This document shows, in pieces, positions 1-7,767 of a DNA stretch of 47,974 bases. A model generated the notes under the pieces. The model made no database searches and had not been told where the DNA came from. It saw nothing but the letters and a program-made list of their open reading frames with translations. Source of the stretch: Clostridia bacterium. Lineage in GTDB: Bacteria > Bacillota > Clostridia > Oscillospirales > CAG-272. The position numbers were made by a program, and so were the translations under genes. The stretch lies in assembly GCA_017518975.1 (NCBI GenBank), contig JAFWTH010000053.1, positions 1-47,974 on the forward strand, read 5' to 3'. The stretch's first letter is position 1; each line of letters starts with the position of its first letter.

Positions 1-284
1 GGAAGAGTAATCCCGACTCTTCTTGCCAGGAAATCAACAGCGGATATGTAATCAAGGCTTTCCTGCCTCATAATAAAGCTTATTACGTCGCCCCCTGCTC
101 CGCACCCGAAACAGTAAAAACTTTGTGTGTCGCCGTAGACGACGAAAGAAGGAGTTTTTTCGCTGTGGAAAGGACATAGACCTTTAAGATTTTTTCCCGC
201 TCTTTTCAGCGGGACATATGATGAGATAACGTCCTCAACGTCATTTCTCATTCTGATATCTTCGATAACGTTTGCTGGAATCAA
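1..284 (-). CDS. dnaG: DNA primase DnaG, N-terminal part (runs off window)
   Basis: This is the primase that makes RNA primers at the replication fork. Only the first ~94 residues are present; the reading frame is open to the window edge. The CHC2-type zinc-binding module is visible: CPFH (C37, H40) followed by CFGC (C58, C61), and the flanking residues match the family (LKRAGKNLKGLCPFH, then TPSF). I chose a TTG start at 284 because GGTGG lies about 6 bases upstream and the protein then begins IPANVIEDIR, as usual for DnaG. It starts 19 bases after the stop of the dGTPase-like gene, so the two are probably cotranscribed; a dgt-dnaG-sigA order is common in Clostridia, so a primary sigma factor gene may follow outside the window. 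Confidence 0.95.
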   Translation of the reverse strand, partial: MIPANVIEDIRMRNDVEDVISSYVPLKRAGKNLKGLCPFHSEKTPSFVVYGDTQSFYCFGCGAGGDVISFIMRQESLDYISAVDFLARRVGITL

Positions 285-303
285 TTCTTCACCACCCTGA
301 AAA

Positions 304-1329
304 TCAGATTTCGGCGGGGGTCTTCCAAACTCCGGGAATCCAGATTTCTTTGAAGAGATCTATCGCGTAACGGTCAGTCATCCCCGAAATGAAGTCGGCG
401 GCACAGCGTTCGACTCCTTCCGTTTCAATCATTGAACGGTTCAATTCAGGCATTTTGTCGGGATTTTTAACGAAAAACTCAAAAAGGCGGATAAGCATCT
501 CTTTTGCTTTGGATTCCTCCCCTTTGGCCTTGGGATTATAATATACGTTTTCAAAAAGAAATGTACGCAGTTCTTCAGAGGCTTTTTCGATTTCCGGCGT
601 CATGGAGATGCTGTTCTTTCCCGAACTTGCTTCTACTACAGACTTTACCATTGTATTAATTCTCTCACCTTGTGTGTTTCCGAGGATTTCCTTAAGGTGA
701 GGCGGAATACTATCCGGAGAAATTATCCCTGCTCTCAGCGCATCGTCTATATCATGATTCACATAAGCTATGCGGTCTGCAAATTTAACGATTAAACCCT
801 CTAGAGTCGATGCGATTGAGTCGCCCGTATGGTTTACGATTCCGTCTCTGACTTCGAACGTCAGATTAAGTCCTTCGCCGTTTCTCTCAAGTTTCTCAAC
901 GACTCGTAAACTTTGTTTATAATGTGCAAAATCCGGTGAGAAACACTCTCTTAATGCACTCTCTCCGGCGTGACCGAACGGGGTGTGGCCAAGATCGTGC
1001 CCCAACGCAGCAGCTTCGCAAAGATCTTCGTTCAAAAGAAGCGCTCTTGCGATTATGCGAGCAATCTGTGTGACTTCAAGGGTGTGTGAAAGACGCGTTC
1101 TGTAGTGTTCATCAACAGGAAACAAAAAAACTTGAGTCTTGTGCATCAAACGGCGAAAGGATTTGCAGTGGATAATGCGATCTCTGTCTCTTTGAAATTC
1201 AGTCCTGATATTGCAAGGCTCAAGATACCGTTCTCTTCCTTTTGTTTTCTCGGTTAAAAATGCAAACTCAGAGAGGGATTCTCTTTCTCTTCTATAGAAT
1301 ACCTCTCTGAGACACTTAGGTTCGATCAT
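304..1329 (-). CDS. dgt: dGTPase-like HD-domain triphosphohydrolase
   Basis: A 341-residue HD-superfamily protein of the deoxyguanosinetriphosphate triphosphohydrolase-like group, expected to hydrolyse dNTPs to the nucleoside and triphosphate. The metal-binding pattern is complete: SHTLEV, then GHDLGHTPFGH, with a later D in the helical C-terminal half. The N-terminal RDRDRIIHCKSFRRL region is also typical. The frame is open to an ATG at 1353, but the ATG at 1329 has GGAG eight bases upstream and gives the usual MIEPKCLREVFY start, so I use 1329. The gene sits between yigZ (91-base gap) and dnaG on the same strand. True substrate preference cannot be read from the sequence; the short form is usually annotated 'dGTPase-like'. 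Confidence 0.93.
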   Translation of the reverse strand: MIEPKCLREVFYRRERESLSEFAFLTEKTKGRERYLEPCNIRTEFQRDRDRIIHCKSFRRLMHKTQVFLFPVDEHYRTRLSHTLEVTQIARIIARALLLNEDLCEAAALGHDLGHTPFGHAGESALRECFSPDFAHYKQSLRVVEKLERNGEGLNLTFEVRDGIVNHTGDSIASTLEGLIVKFADRIAYVNHDIDDALRAGIISPDSIPPHLKEILGNTQGERINTMVKSVVEASSGKNSISMTPEIEKASEELRTFLFENVYYNPKAKGEESKAKEMLIRLFEFFVKNPDKMPELNRSMIETEGVERCAADFISGMTDRYAIDLFKEIWIPGVWKTPAEI

Positions 1330-1420
1330 AATAATTCTCCATATAATTTGCACAATATTAATATACGCAGAAAAATGTCGATTTCTTTTTTTGCATCCGT
1401 CTGTCTTGAACAGTTTGTTT

Positions 1421-2065
1421 TTATTTGATGAGCTCAGGACGTTCTTCTTTTGATATTACGTTGATTTCAGAAGAACCGGAAGACAGATCACGGACTACTG
1501 AATGTAAACGATCAAGGCTGTCGTCCGGAACTGAAATTACTAATGAAACGTTCTGCCCGAAAGTACTTTTTTCAATTACACCGCCAAATGGTTCAATTAT
1601 CTTTGATATTTTTTGATATTCCGAATACCCAATTGAGGTCGTAGTAATCGTATATGGTTTGTAAACTACTTTTTTACATAATTGGATCGCAGAACGTGCG
1701 GCGTTTGAATATGCACGTACCAAGCCGCCTGCGCCAAGAAGGATTCCGCCGAAATATCTCGTTACAACAACGCAAATATCCGTAAGTCCCGACATTTTCA
1801 AGGCGTTTAGAACCGGCAAACCGGCAGTGCCCTGCGGTTCGCCGTCATCAGAGTATCTTGCATATGTCCCGCGATCTATATAATACGCGTAAACATTATG
1901 AGTAGCGTCCGGGAAACGACTCTTGATCCTGTCGATATGTTCTTTCGCATCTTTTTCGTTTTTTGAGGGTGCAAGGTTTGCGATAAATCGGGATTTCTTT
2001 TCAATAGTTTCTGCTTCGACAGGAGTATCGATTGTGATTTTTTCAACGTGGTTCTCGTTATTCAC
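1421..2065 (-). CDS. yigZ: YigZ/IMPACT family protein
   Basis: A 214-residue member of the YigZ/YvyE (IMPACT, UPF0029) family. The N-terminal domain shows the family hallmarks KSRFIANLAP (about residues 24-33), HNVYAYYID, SDDGEPQGTAG (about 74-84) and VVVTRYFGGILLGAGGLVRAY (split around residues 99-119). The C-terminal part fits the DUF1949 ferredoxin-like domain. Eukaryotic IMPACT interacts with translation control proteins; the bacterial role is not settled, although ribosome or RNA binding has been proposed. The start is GTG at 2065, preceded by AGGGG. It begins ten bases after the hflX stop and is therefore almost certainly cotranscribed with hflX. Confidence 0.93.
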   Translation of the reverse strand: MNNENHVEKITIDTPVEAETIEKKSRFIANLAPSKNEKDAKEHIDRIKSRFPDATHNVYAYYIDRGTYARYSDDGEPQGTAGLPVLNALKMSGLTDICVVVTRYFGGILLGAGGLVRAYSNAARSAIQLCKKVVYKPYTITTTSIGYSEYQKISKIIEPFGGVIEKSTFGQNVSLVISVPDDSLDRLHSVVRDLSSGSSEINVISKEERPELIK

Positions 2066-2075
2066 TGAACAACCC

Positions 2076-3383
2076 CTATTCCTCGATTATATATTTCGAA
2101 AGTTTACCGTACAGCTTTTTGTCAACCATCGCTGTACATATTACGTCCCCTGTTCTGTATTCGGTTTCTACAGAATCGGCTTCACGGTATATAAGATTCA
2201 AAATTGCGCCGTCGGAGGAGGATAGTTTGCAAGTGATTCTTCTTTTCCCGGCATTCGCGAGCTCCGAGAGCTTGTTTACAAGTTCATCGATTCCTTCACC
2301 TGTAAGAGCTGAAACAAAAACACACTGTTCTTCCCTGTTTACAAATTTCCTGAGTGAATCGATTATATCACGGTTTGCTTTATCGCATTTATTGAAAACG
2401 AACAGACGTGGTTTTTCGCCTGCTCCGAGCTCACGCAGCGTCTCAAGCGTAACGTTGAGCTTCATTTCACACTCGGGATCCGAGACGTCTGAAACAATCA
2501 GTAAGATATCGGAATATGAGACCTCGTCAAGTGTCGATCGAAAAGCGTCTATAAGATGATGCGGCAGTTTATTGATGAAGCCGACCGTATCTGTCAATAG
2601 GATATCTGTTCCTTCCGGGAGCGTATACTTTCTTGTTGTTGTATCGAGAGTTGCAAATAATTTATCCTCTGCAAGAATACCAGCAGAGGTAAGATGATTC
2701 AACAAAGTTGATTTTCCCGCGTTTGTATATCCGACTATGCCTGCTTTTTTTATTCCGGATTTTTCACGGGAATTCCGGGTGACCTCTCGTCTTTCGGAGA
2801 GTTTGGCGATTTTTTCTTCTAAAATATTGGTTTTTTCTCGTATTCTTCTTTTATCGATTTCAAGTTTTGTCTCGCCGGGACCTCTTGATCCAATCGATCC
2901 GGACGCAGAACCTCCGAGTCTGGACATTGTTTTTCCTTTTCCGCGCAAACGCGGCGCGGTATATTTGAGCTGAGCGAGTTCAACCTGAAGTCGTCCTTCG
3001 GCTGTTTTGGCATGAAGTGCGAAGATATCCAGGATAAGCATACTTCGGTCGATAACGTCGACGTCTTCCCCGAGCAAATCTTCTATGTTTCGTATCTGAG
3101 AAGGAGACAGTTCTGCATCAAAAATCACGAAATCGATATTGTTATTTTCACAAAGTGATTTTACCTCCTCGATTTTTCCTTTCCCAAATACGGTTTTGCT
3201 GTCAGGAACATCACGTGATTGGGTAACTCTGAAAGCAGCTTCTCCTCCTGCTGTTGCAAGAAGTGCCTCTAACTCATCGAGCGATGAGGATGCGGATTCT
3301 TCTGTTCCCTGCGGAACGACAGAACATAATACTGCGCGTCTGATCTCAACGATTTCAGTATTTGTATTTGAAATATCTTTCAT
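2076..3383 (-). CDS. hflX: Ribosome-associated GTPase HflX
   Basis: A 435-residue HflX GTPase, which binds the 50S subunit and splits or rescues stalled ribosomes. The N-terminal domain carries the glycine-rich segment (SRLGGSASGSIGSRGPGETK region, about 158-178) that interacts with nucleotide and ribosome. The G domain has G1 GYTNAGKSTL, G2 TLDTTTR, G3 DTVGF and G4 NKCD, all intact. The C-terminal extension (about 370-435) is of ordinary length. The ATG at 3383 is preceded by AGAGG. The gene follows rpmE with a hairpin terminator between them, and leads into yigZ. Confidence 0.96.
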   Translation of the reverse strand: MKDISNTNTEIVEIRRAVLCSVVPQGTEESASSSLDELEALLATAGGEAAFRVTQSRDVPDSKTVFGKGKIEEVKSLCENNNIDFVIFDAELSPSQIRNIEDLLGEDVDVIDRSMLILDIFALHAKTAEGRLQVELAQLKYTAPRLRGKGKTMSRLGGSASGSIGSRGPGETKLEIDKRRIREKTNILEEKIAKLSERREVTRNSREKSGIKKAGIVGYTNAGKSTLLNHLTSAGILAEDKLFATLDTTTRKYTLPEGTDILLTDTVGFINKLPHHLIDAFRSTLDEVSYSDILLIVSDVSDPECEMKLNVTLETLRELGAGEKPRLFVFNKCDKANRDIIDSLRKFVNREEQCVFVSALTGEGIDELVNKLSELANAGKRRITCKLSSSDGAILNLIYREADSVETEYRTGDVICTAMVDKKLYGKLSKYIIEE

Positions 3384-3400
3384 ATAGACCTCTTTATAAA

Positions 3401-3452
3401 AGAAAAGTCGGACGGAAACAGGGGCAATCTACGCCCACAGGTTCCATCCGAC
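3401..3452 (-). terminator. Hairpin terminator after rpmE
   Basis: On the minus strand GTCGGATGGAAC pairs with GTTTCCGTCCGAC (arms 3441-3452 and 3407-3419, one G-U pair and one bulge) and the stem can extend through GGGC/GCCC. It is followed by TTTTCT. The position, 35 bases past the rpmE stop and just before the hflX ribosome binding site, suggests partial termination that keeps rpmE expression above hflX. Confidence 0.65.
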
Positions 3453-3487
3453 AGTATCCCAACGGATAATTAACCGTTGACCCGTTA

Positions 3488-3706
3488 TTATTTACCGCTT
3501 CTTTCGAGGCGCTTCTTGAACTTGTCAACGCGCCCGCCGGAATCAACAAACTTCTGCTTGCCGGTAAAGAAAGGATGACATTTTGAACAAATATCAACCT
3601 TTATCTCATTACCGCCCTCAAGTTTTGTCGAACGGGTCTTTACAGTTTCGCCACAGGCGCAGCGTATAGTAACTTCCTCATACTTGGGATGGATTCCCGT
3701 CTTCAT
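3488..3706 (-). CDS. rpmE: Ribosomal protein bL31 (zinc-binding form)
   Basis: A 72-residue bL31, a component of the large subunit that bridges to the small subunit head. All four zinc-ligand cysteines of the C+ type are present: C16, C18, C40 and C43 (CAC and CSKC), so this is the zinc-containing paralog rather than the zinc-free form induced in zinc starvation. The start [10 protein letters not shown] is canonical and is preceded by GAGGTG. It has its own strong promoter (3746-3774) and a short 5' UTR of about 33 bases, too short for the known L31 leader RNAs. Confidence 0.97.
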   Translation of the reverse strand: MKTGIHPKYEEVTIRCACGETVKTRSTKLEGGNEIKVDICSKCHPFFTGKQKFVDSGGRVDKFKKRLERSGK

Positions 3707-3745
3707 CAGTACTCACCTCATTCCTCGGATAATCATACGGACGGT

Positions 3746-3774
3746 ATTATATCACATCTTTTTTTTTTTTGCAA
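3746..3774 (-). promoter_or_regulatory. Sigma-A-type promoter of rpmE
   Basis: On the minus strand -35 TTGCAA (3774-3769) and -10 TATAAT (3751-3746) are separated by 17 bases, much of it an A-run. It points at rpmE and is divergent from the response regulator promoter 40 bases away. Confidence 0.8.
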
Positions 3775-3813
3775 GTGTTTTTTTAATCAATTTAATATTT
3801 AAGGGAATATTCA

Positions 3814-3842
3814 TTGCTTTTATTTTTTTTATATGATATAAT
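3814..3842 (+). promoter_or_regulatory. Sigma-A-type promoter of the two-component operon
   Basis: -35 TTGCTT (3814-3819), a 17-base T-rich spacer, and -10 TATAAT (3837-3842). The transcript would begin near 3849 and leave a 5' UTR of about 130 bases before the response regulator; I see no clear riboswitch or terminator in that leader. Confidence 0.75.
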
Positions 3843-3979
3843 TTCAAAAAATGGGTTTATCTGTTCTCTGATAGTTTTCACCACTTGATACATCGTTCCT
3901 GGTTTATGTATTTTTAATAAAAGTATTACGGTTGAACTGTTGAGAATCTTTTTATTCCCTATGCAGGAGGTTGATGTTC

Positions 3980-4669
3980 ATGAGTACTAAAATTCTTGTC
4001 GTCGACGATGATCCTAACATTTGCGACCTTTTGAGACTGTATTTTGAAAATGAAGGATATGAGGTGAAAACCGCATCTGACGGTGCAGAGGGCGTCAGTT
4101 TTTTCAAAATGTACGAGCCCGATCTTGTCCTTCTCGACATTATGCTCCCCAAGAAAGACGGCTGGCAGGTTTGCCGTGAAATAAGGGAAGCTTCTTCAAA
4201 ACCTGTCATTATGATAACTGCAAAAGGGGAAGTTTTTGATAAGGTTCTCGGTCTCGAACTCGGTGCTGATGATTTCGTTGTTAAACCGTTTGATATGAAG
4301 GAGTTGTCTGCCCGTATTAAAGCAGTTTTGCGACGCTATATCGCTCAGGACAACCGTGACGAGGATGAAGTGATTAAATTCGAAAATATCGAAATCTCAC
4401 TTCAGAAATATGAATTGAAGCTGAATGGAAGGCCGGTCGATATCCCCCCGAAAGAGTTGGAACTTCTTTATTTTCTCGCTTCGAATTTCAATAGGGTTTT
4501 TACGCGCGATCAACTTCTTGATAAAGTGTGGGGATTTGATTATCTCGGCGATTCGAGAACGGTTGACGTTCACGTAAAAAGACTTCGCGAAAAACTCGAG
4601 GGCGTTTCGGACAAATGGTCTTTGAAGACCGTCTGGGGAGTCGGATACAAGTTTGAACTGATCCAATAA
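3980..4669 (+). CDS. OmpR/PhoB-family response regulator
   Basis: A 229-residue response regulator. The receiver domain (about 1-118) has the acidic pocket D10/D11, phospho-acceptor D53 in LLDIMLP, T80 and K102 (VKPF). The C-terminal winged helix (about 130-229) ends with the usual DSRTVDVHVKRLREKL and TVWGVGYKF, so it binds DNA. Three in-frame starts occur (3971, 3974, 3980); only 3980 has proper spacing, nine bases from AGGAGG at 3965-3970. It is followed after 76 bases by its histidine kinase. It resembles WalR/PhoP-type regulators, but the targets and signal cannot be assigned. Confidence 0.95.
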   Translation: MSTKILVVDDDPNICDLLRLYFENEGYEVKTASDGAEGVSFFKMYEPDLVLLDIMLPKKDGWQVCREIREASSKPVIMITAKGEVFDKVLGLELGADDFVVKPFDMKELSARIKAVLRRYIAQDNRDEDEVIKFENIEISLQKYELKLNGRPVDIPPKELELLYFLASNFNRVFTRDQLLDKVWGFDYLGDSRTVDVHVKRLREKLEGVSDKWSLKTVWGVGYKFELIQ

Positions 4670-4696
4670 AAAGACTGACTGGGCAGTTATTTTTGA

Positions 4697-4725
4697 GGAC
4701 CGGGACGCAGCGTTCGTCCCGGTCC
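4697..4725 (+). other. Intercistronic hairpin between regulator and kinase genes
   Basis: GGACCGGGACG (4697-4707) and CGTCCCGGTCC (4715-4725) form a perfect 11-bp stem with a seven-base loop. There is no U-tract (CGATTTATC follows), so it is more likely an mRNA-stabilising or attenuating element than a full terminator. The kinase ribosome binding site AGGAG follows nine bases later. Confidence 0.7.
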
Positions 4726-4745
4726 CGATTTATCAGGAGTTCATT

Positions 4746-6254
4746 TTGTTCAAGAGCGTTTTTTTAAAATACATTACAGCTTTTCTGCTTATTATTCTCG
4801 GTTCTTTTTTGATAATGTCTTCCGTTATTACCGCCCTCGTTAACGATTACAGCACAAACGTAAAAATCAACGTTCTGACGAACGTAACTTCTTTCTTTTC
4901 ATATCATGTCAAAATTGGGGTAGCTGAAAAGTCAAAAGCAGTTTCATTCGAGAAATACGTTATGCTGAACGAAGAGGAACTTGAAGACTTTATCAAAACC
5001 ATTGATATCAACACATATTCTTTCAGCGTAATAATCGCAGATAAGAACGGAAAGATTCTTCTGTCCGGAGGGAATAATGAAGACTATGAACCCTTTTTGG
5101 ATTATCATACCGGTAAATCATCTTTAGTAGATCCGGAATTGTTTCAAGTTGCTCAAGCAGAAGAAAACAATAAACTCATCTCCGATCTTAACGGAAACCT
5201 CAAATCCAAACATATTTTTTGTACGAGTAAGATAACACCCTTGGGCGTTGACACTGTTGGTTATATAATTGCCTTTACGAGCAACACAGGAATGAACAGC
5301 CTTCTTCACACCCTGCTTCAAACAATAATTATGTCAACGTTATGGATCATGTTGGCGTTCCTCGTAGTTGTTTATTTTATAACGGAGAGACTTGTATCAC
5401 CGTTAAGAGAAATGAGTCGTGCTGCAAAAGAATATGCGTCCGGCAAATTTGACGCGAGGGTGTCAGTCAAGGGGAATGATGAGATTGCAGATCTCGGAAA
5501 TGCTTTCAATAATATGGCATCTTCCCTTTCGTCTCACGAAGAAACAAGAAGACTCTTTCTTGCTAACATTTCTCACGATCTGAGGACGCCGATGACAACC
5601 ATTTCCGGATTTATAGACGGAATGCTTGACGGTGCGATCCCCGAAGAACAAAGAGATTATTATTTGAACATTGTGGCTTCTGAGACAAGAAGACTATCAC
5701 GTCTTGTTTCTTCCCTTTTGGATATTACTCAAATTCAAGCAGGCGAGCGAAAATTTATAAATACGGATTTTGACGTATGTGAAACATGCCGTGAAATCAT
5801 TATTTCATCCGAACAACGGATCAATGATAAAGAACTCTCGGTTTCTTTGGATTGCGAGTCGGATAATATTTTCGTTAACGCGGACAAAGATGCGGTGCAT
5901 CAGATAATATATAATCTCGTGGACAATGCGATCAAGTATTCAAACAGAGGTACTGAGTTTATAATATCAGTCAAGGAAGAGGAAAATAAGATATATATCA
6001 GCGTATTCAATTATGGCGAAGGTATTACCGCTGAGGACCTTCCCCATATTTTCGAAAGGTTTTATAAGGCCGACAAAAGCCGGGGACTTGATAAATCCGG
6101 TTCGGGTTTGGGTTTGTACATTTCAAAAACCATTTGTGACGCGCTAGGTGAGAAGATCTATGCAGAGAGTAAATTCGGTTCATGGTGCCGGATAACATTT
6201 ACTCTGGAAATAGGAGAGAATCCCAGAAAAAAAACGGCTGACTCACGTAACTGA
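4746..6254 (+). CDS. Membrane sensor histidine kinase
   Basis: A 502-residue sensor kinase, partner of the upstream regulator. Order of parts: TM1 (about 8-30), an extracytoplasmic sensor segment (about 31-185), TM2 (about 188-213), HAMP (about 214-265), HisKA with phospho-acceptor H277 in SHDLRTP, and HATPase_c with N box (HQIIYNLVDNAIKYS), F box (FERFYKADKS) and G box (GSGLGLYI). The sensor segment has a PAS-like look but no ligand residues that I recognise. The start is TTG at 4746, with AGGAG eight bases upstream. A strong terminator follows the stop, overlapping the next gene's start region. Confidence 0.93.
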   Translation: MFKSVFLKYITAFLLIILGSFLIMSSVITALVNDYSTNVKINVLTNVTSFFSYHVKIGVAEKSKAVSFEKYVMLNEEELEDFIKTIDINTYSFSVIIADKNGKILLSGGNNEDYEPFLDYHTGKSSLVDPELFQVAQAEENNKLISDLNGNLKSKHIFCTSKITPLGVDTVGYIIAFTSNTGMNSLLHTLLQTIIMSTLWIMLAFLVVVYFITERLVSPLREMSRAAKEYASGKFDARVSVKGNDEIADLGNAFNNMASSLSSHEETRRLFLANISHDLRTPMTTISGFIDGMLDGAIPEEQRDYYLNIVASETRRLSRLVSSLLDITQIQAGERKFINTDFDVCETCREIIISSEQRINDKELSVSLDCESDNIFVNADKDAVHQIIYNLVDNAIKYSNRGTEFIISVKEEENKIYISVFNYGEGITAEDLPHIFERFYKADKSRGLDKSGSGLGLYISKTICDALGEKIYAESKFGSWCRITFTLEIGENPRKKTADSRN

Positions 6255-6259
6255 AATCG

Positions 6260-6289
6260 AGAATAAAAAGACTGCCCTGCAGAATACTA
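6260..6289 (+). promoter_or_regulatory. Possible sigma-G-type promoter of the SpoVAF-like gene
   Basis: AGAATA (6260-6265), a 17-base spacer, and AATACTA (6283-6289) resemble the forespore sigma-G consensus (TGHATR, 17-18, CATAMTA) with one mismatch in each element. Such a promoter suits the SpoVAF/GerA family, whose members are made in the forespore. The start point would fall near 6296, inside the loop of the terminator hairpin. Short degenerate motifs occur by chance, so this is a candidate only. Confidence 0.4.
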
Positions 6290-6319
6290 TTTTTAGCATT
6301 CTCTGCAGGGAGTTTTTTT
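6275..6319 (+). terminator. Terminator of the kinase operon that also holds the next gene's SD
   Basis: CCCTGCAG (6275-6282) and CTGCAGGG (6303-6310) make a perfect 8-bp stem, extendable by AAT/ATT across a bulge, followed by AG and seven T's (6313-6319). The T-run abuts the GTG start at 6320, and the 3' arm contains the GGGAG that serves as its ribosome binding site. Confidence 0.85.
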
Positions 6320-7738
6320 GTGAGTTCAGTTTTTTCTGGGAAATTTGATAAAGATGTCATGACCGTTGACGCTATCCTAAGGGTAAGCGAATCTTACGAC
6401 CTGAAAAAAAGGGAGATCAAATCGGGTGGTACTCGGGCGTTGATCTATTATGCGGAAGGCTTTCAGGACAGCCGCCTTATGACAGATTTTGTCACATTCA
6501 TTCAGAACGGAGAAAACATCGGAGATGGACGTGAAGGCGCCGCAAGTCGTTACGCCGCTTGTTCAGCAGTTCCCCTCGATATTACGGTTATCAGTTGTTT
6601 TGAGGATGTAGTTATTAACGTACTTTCCGGACGTTCCGTCGTACTGTCTGAAGGTTTTGGAAAAGAAGCGATAGTCGTTGATGCAAGAACGTATCCGATA
6701 CGGTCAACGTCAGAACCGGAGAACGACAGAGTCATGAGAGGCGCCAGAGACGGGTTCGTAGAAGCAATCCTCTTGAACGTGACTCTTATCAGAAGAAGGA
6801 TAAGAGATCCTAATCTGACTGTATCCTACTACAGCGTCGGAAAAAAGACGAGAACAGATCTGGCGGTCCTTTATCTTGAAGGAAAGTCTGACCAGGAATA
6901 CGTTAGTAAAATTAAAGATAAGATAAATCATATCGACACTGATTCTCTTGTTTTGGGCCATCAGAGTCTAACCGAAACTCTTATTCAAAGAAAATGGTAT
7001 AATCCATTCCCTAAAATCAGGGCGACGGAAAGACCGGACGCTGCGTCCGCGGCAATACTCGAAGGAAGCATAATTATCCTTTGCGATAACAGCCCGGAAG
7101 CATTGTTCCTTCCAACGTCGGTTTTCGATTTTCTTCAGGTAACCGACGATTATTATTTTCCGCCTCTTACCGGAAGTTATCTGAGATTATTGAGACATGT
7201 TATTTTCATTTTAACAATATACTTGATCCCTGTCTGGTATCTGATATTACGTCATCATGAGATACTGCCTGAATGGCTCGGATTTCTCGTACCGTCAAAG
7301 CCGGGGAACCTTCCGATCCTGTTACAGATTATTCTTGCGGAATTTGCTATTGACGGATTGAAACTCGCATCGCTTAATACGCCGGATATGCTCTCTGGCT
7401 CGCTCTCAATTGTCGGGGGGCTATTACTCGGTGATTTCGCAGTTCAGGTCGGTTGGCTTTCGCCGGACGTTATTCTGTATATGGCATTTGTTGCGATTGC
7501 TAATTTTACACAGACAAGTTTTGAACTTGGATATGCATTCAAGTACATGAGAATGCTTACTTTGATAATGACCGTATTTTTCGATATATGGGGATTTATC
7601 GGAGCAATCTTCATTTCTGTTATTCTTCTCATAATGAACAATACAGACGCAAGCGGAAGAGGTTATTTATATCCTGTCATTCCTCCGGGGAAAAGGTCGT
7701 TTTTGAGATTGATGTTCAGAATGAAAAAAGACGATTGA
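6320..7738 (+). CDS. SpoVAF/GerA-family spore germination protein
   Basis: A 472-residue protein of the GerA A-subunit family, closest in style to SpoVAF. The soluble N-terminal region (about 1-285) ends with the family signature TERPDAASAAILEGS followed by a DNSPEALFLP-type segment; then come four to six membrane segments (about 288-450) and a basic tail. Family members sit in the spore inner membrane and take part in germinant sensing or ion/DPA release. The GTG at 6320 has GGGAG seven bases upstream; a second in-frame ATG at 6359 has no SD. No GerB/GerC-type or spoVA partner genes are adjacent, which is unusual for GerA operons but acceptable for a stand-alone spoVAF homolog. Confidence 0.88.
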   Translation: MSSVFSGKFDKDVMTVDAILRVSESYDLKKREIKSGGTRALIYYAEGFQDSRLMTDFVTFIQNGENIGDGREGAASRYAACSAVPLDITVISCFEDVVINVLSGRSVVLSEGFGKEAIVVDARTYPIRSTSEPENDRVMRGARDGFVEAILLNVTLIRRRIRDPNLTVSYYSVGKKTRTDLAVLYLEGKSDQEYVSKIKDKINHIDTDSLVLGHQSLTETLIQRKWYNPFPKIRATERPDAASAAILEGSIIILCDNSPEALFLPTSVFDFLQVTDDYYFPPLTGSYLRLLRHVIFILTIYLIPVWYLILRHHEILPEWLGFLVPSKPGNLPILLQIILAEFAIDGLKLASLNTPDMLSGSLSIVGGLLLGDFAVQVGWLSPDVILYMAFVAIANFTQTSFELGYAFKYMRMLTLIMTVFFDIWGFIGAIFISVILLIMNNTDASGRGYLYPVIPPGKRSFLRLMFRMKKDD

Positions 7739-7742
7739 AAAA

Positions 7743-7764
7743 GGACCGCATAAGCGGTCCTTTT
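7743..7764. terminator. Bidirectional terminator between convergent genes
   Basis: GGACCGC (7743-7749), four-base loop, GCGGTCC (7754-7760), then TTTT on the plus strand and TTTTT on the minus strand. It serves both the SpoVAF-like gene and the nupQ end of the convergent operon. Confidence 0.88.
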
Positions 7765-7767
7765 ATA

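Noticed and set aside
3707..3745. Possible L31 leader RNA upstream of rpmE
   Set aside because: The inferred start leaves only about 33 bases of 5' UTR, without the paired elements of known L31 leaders.
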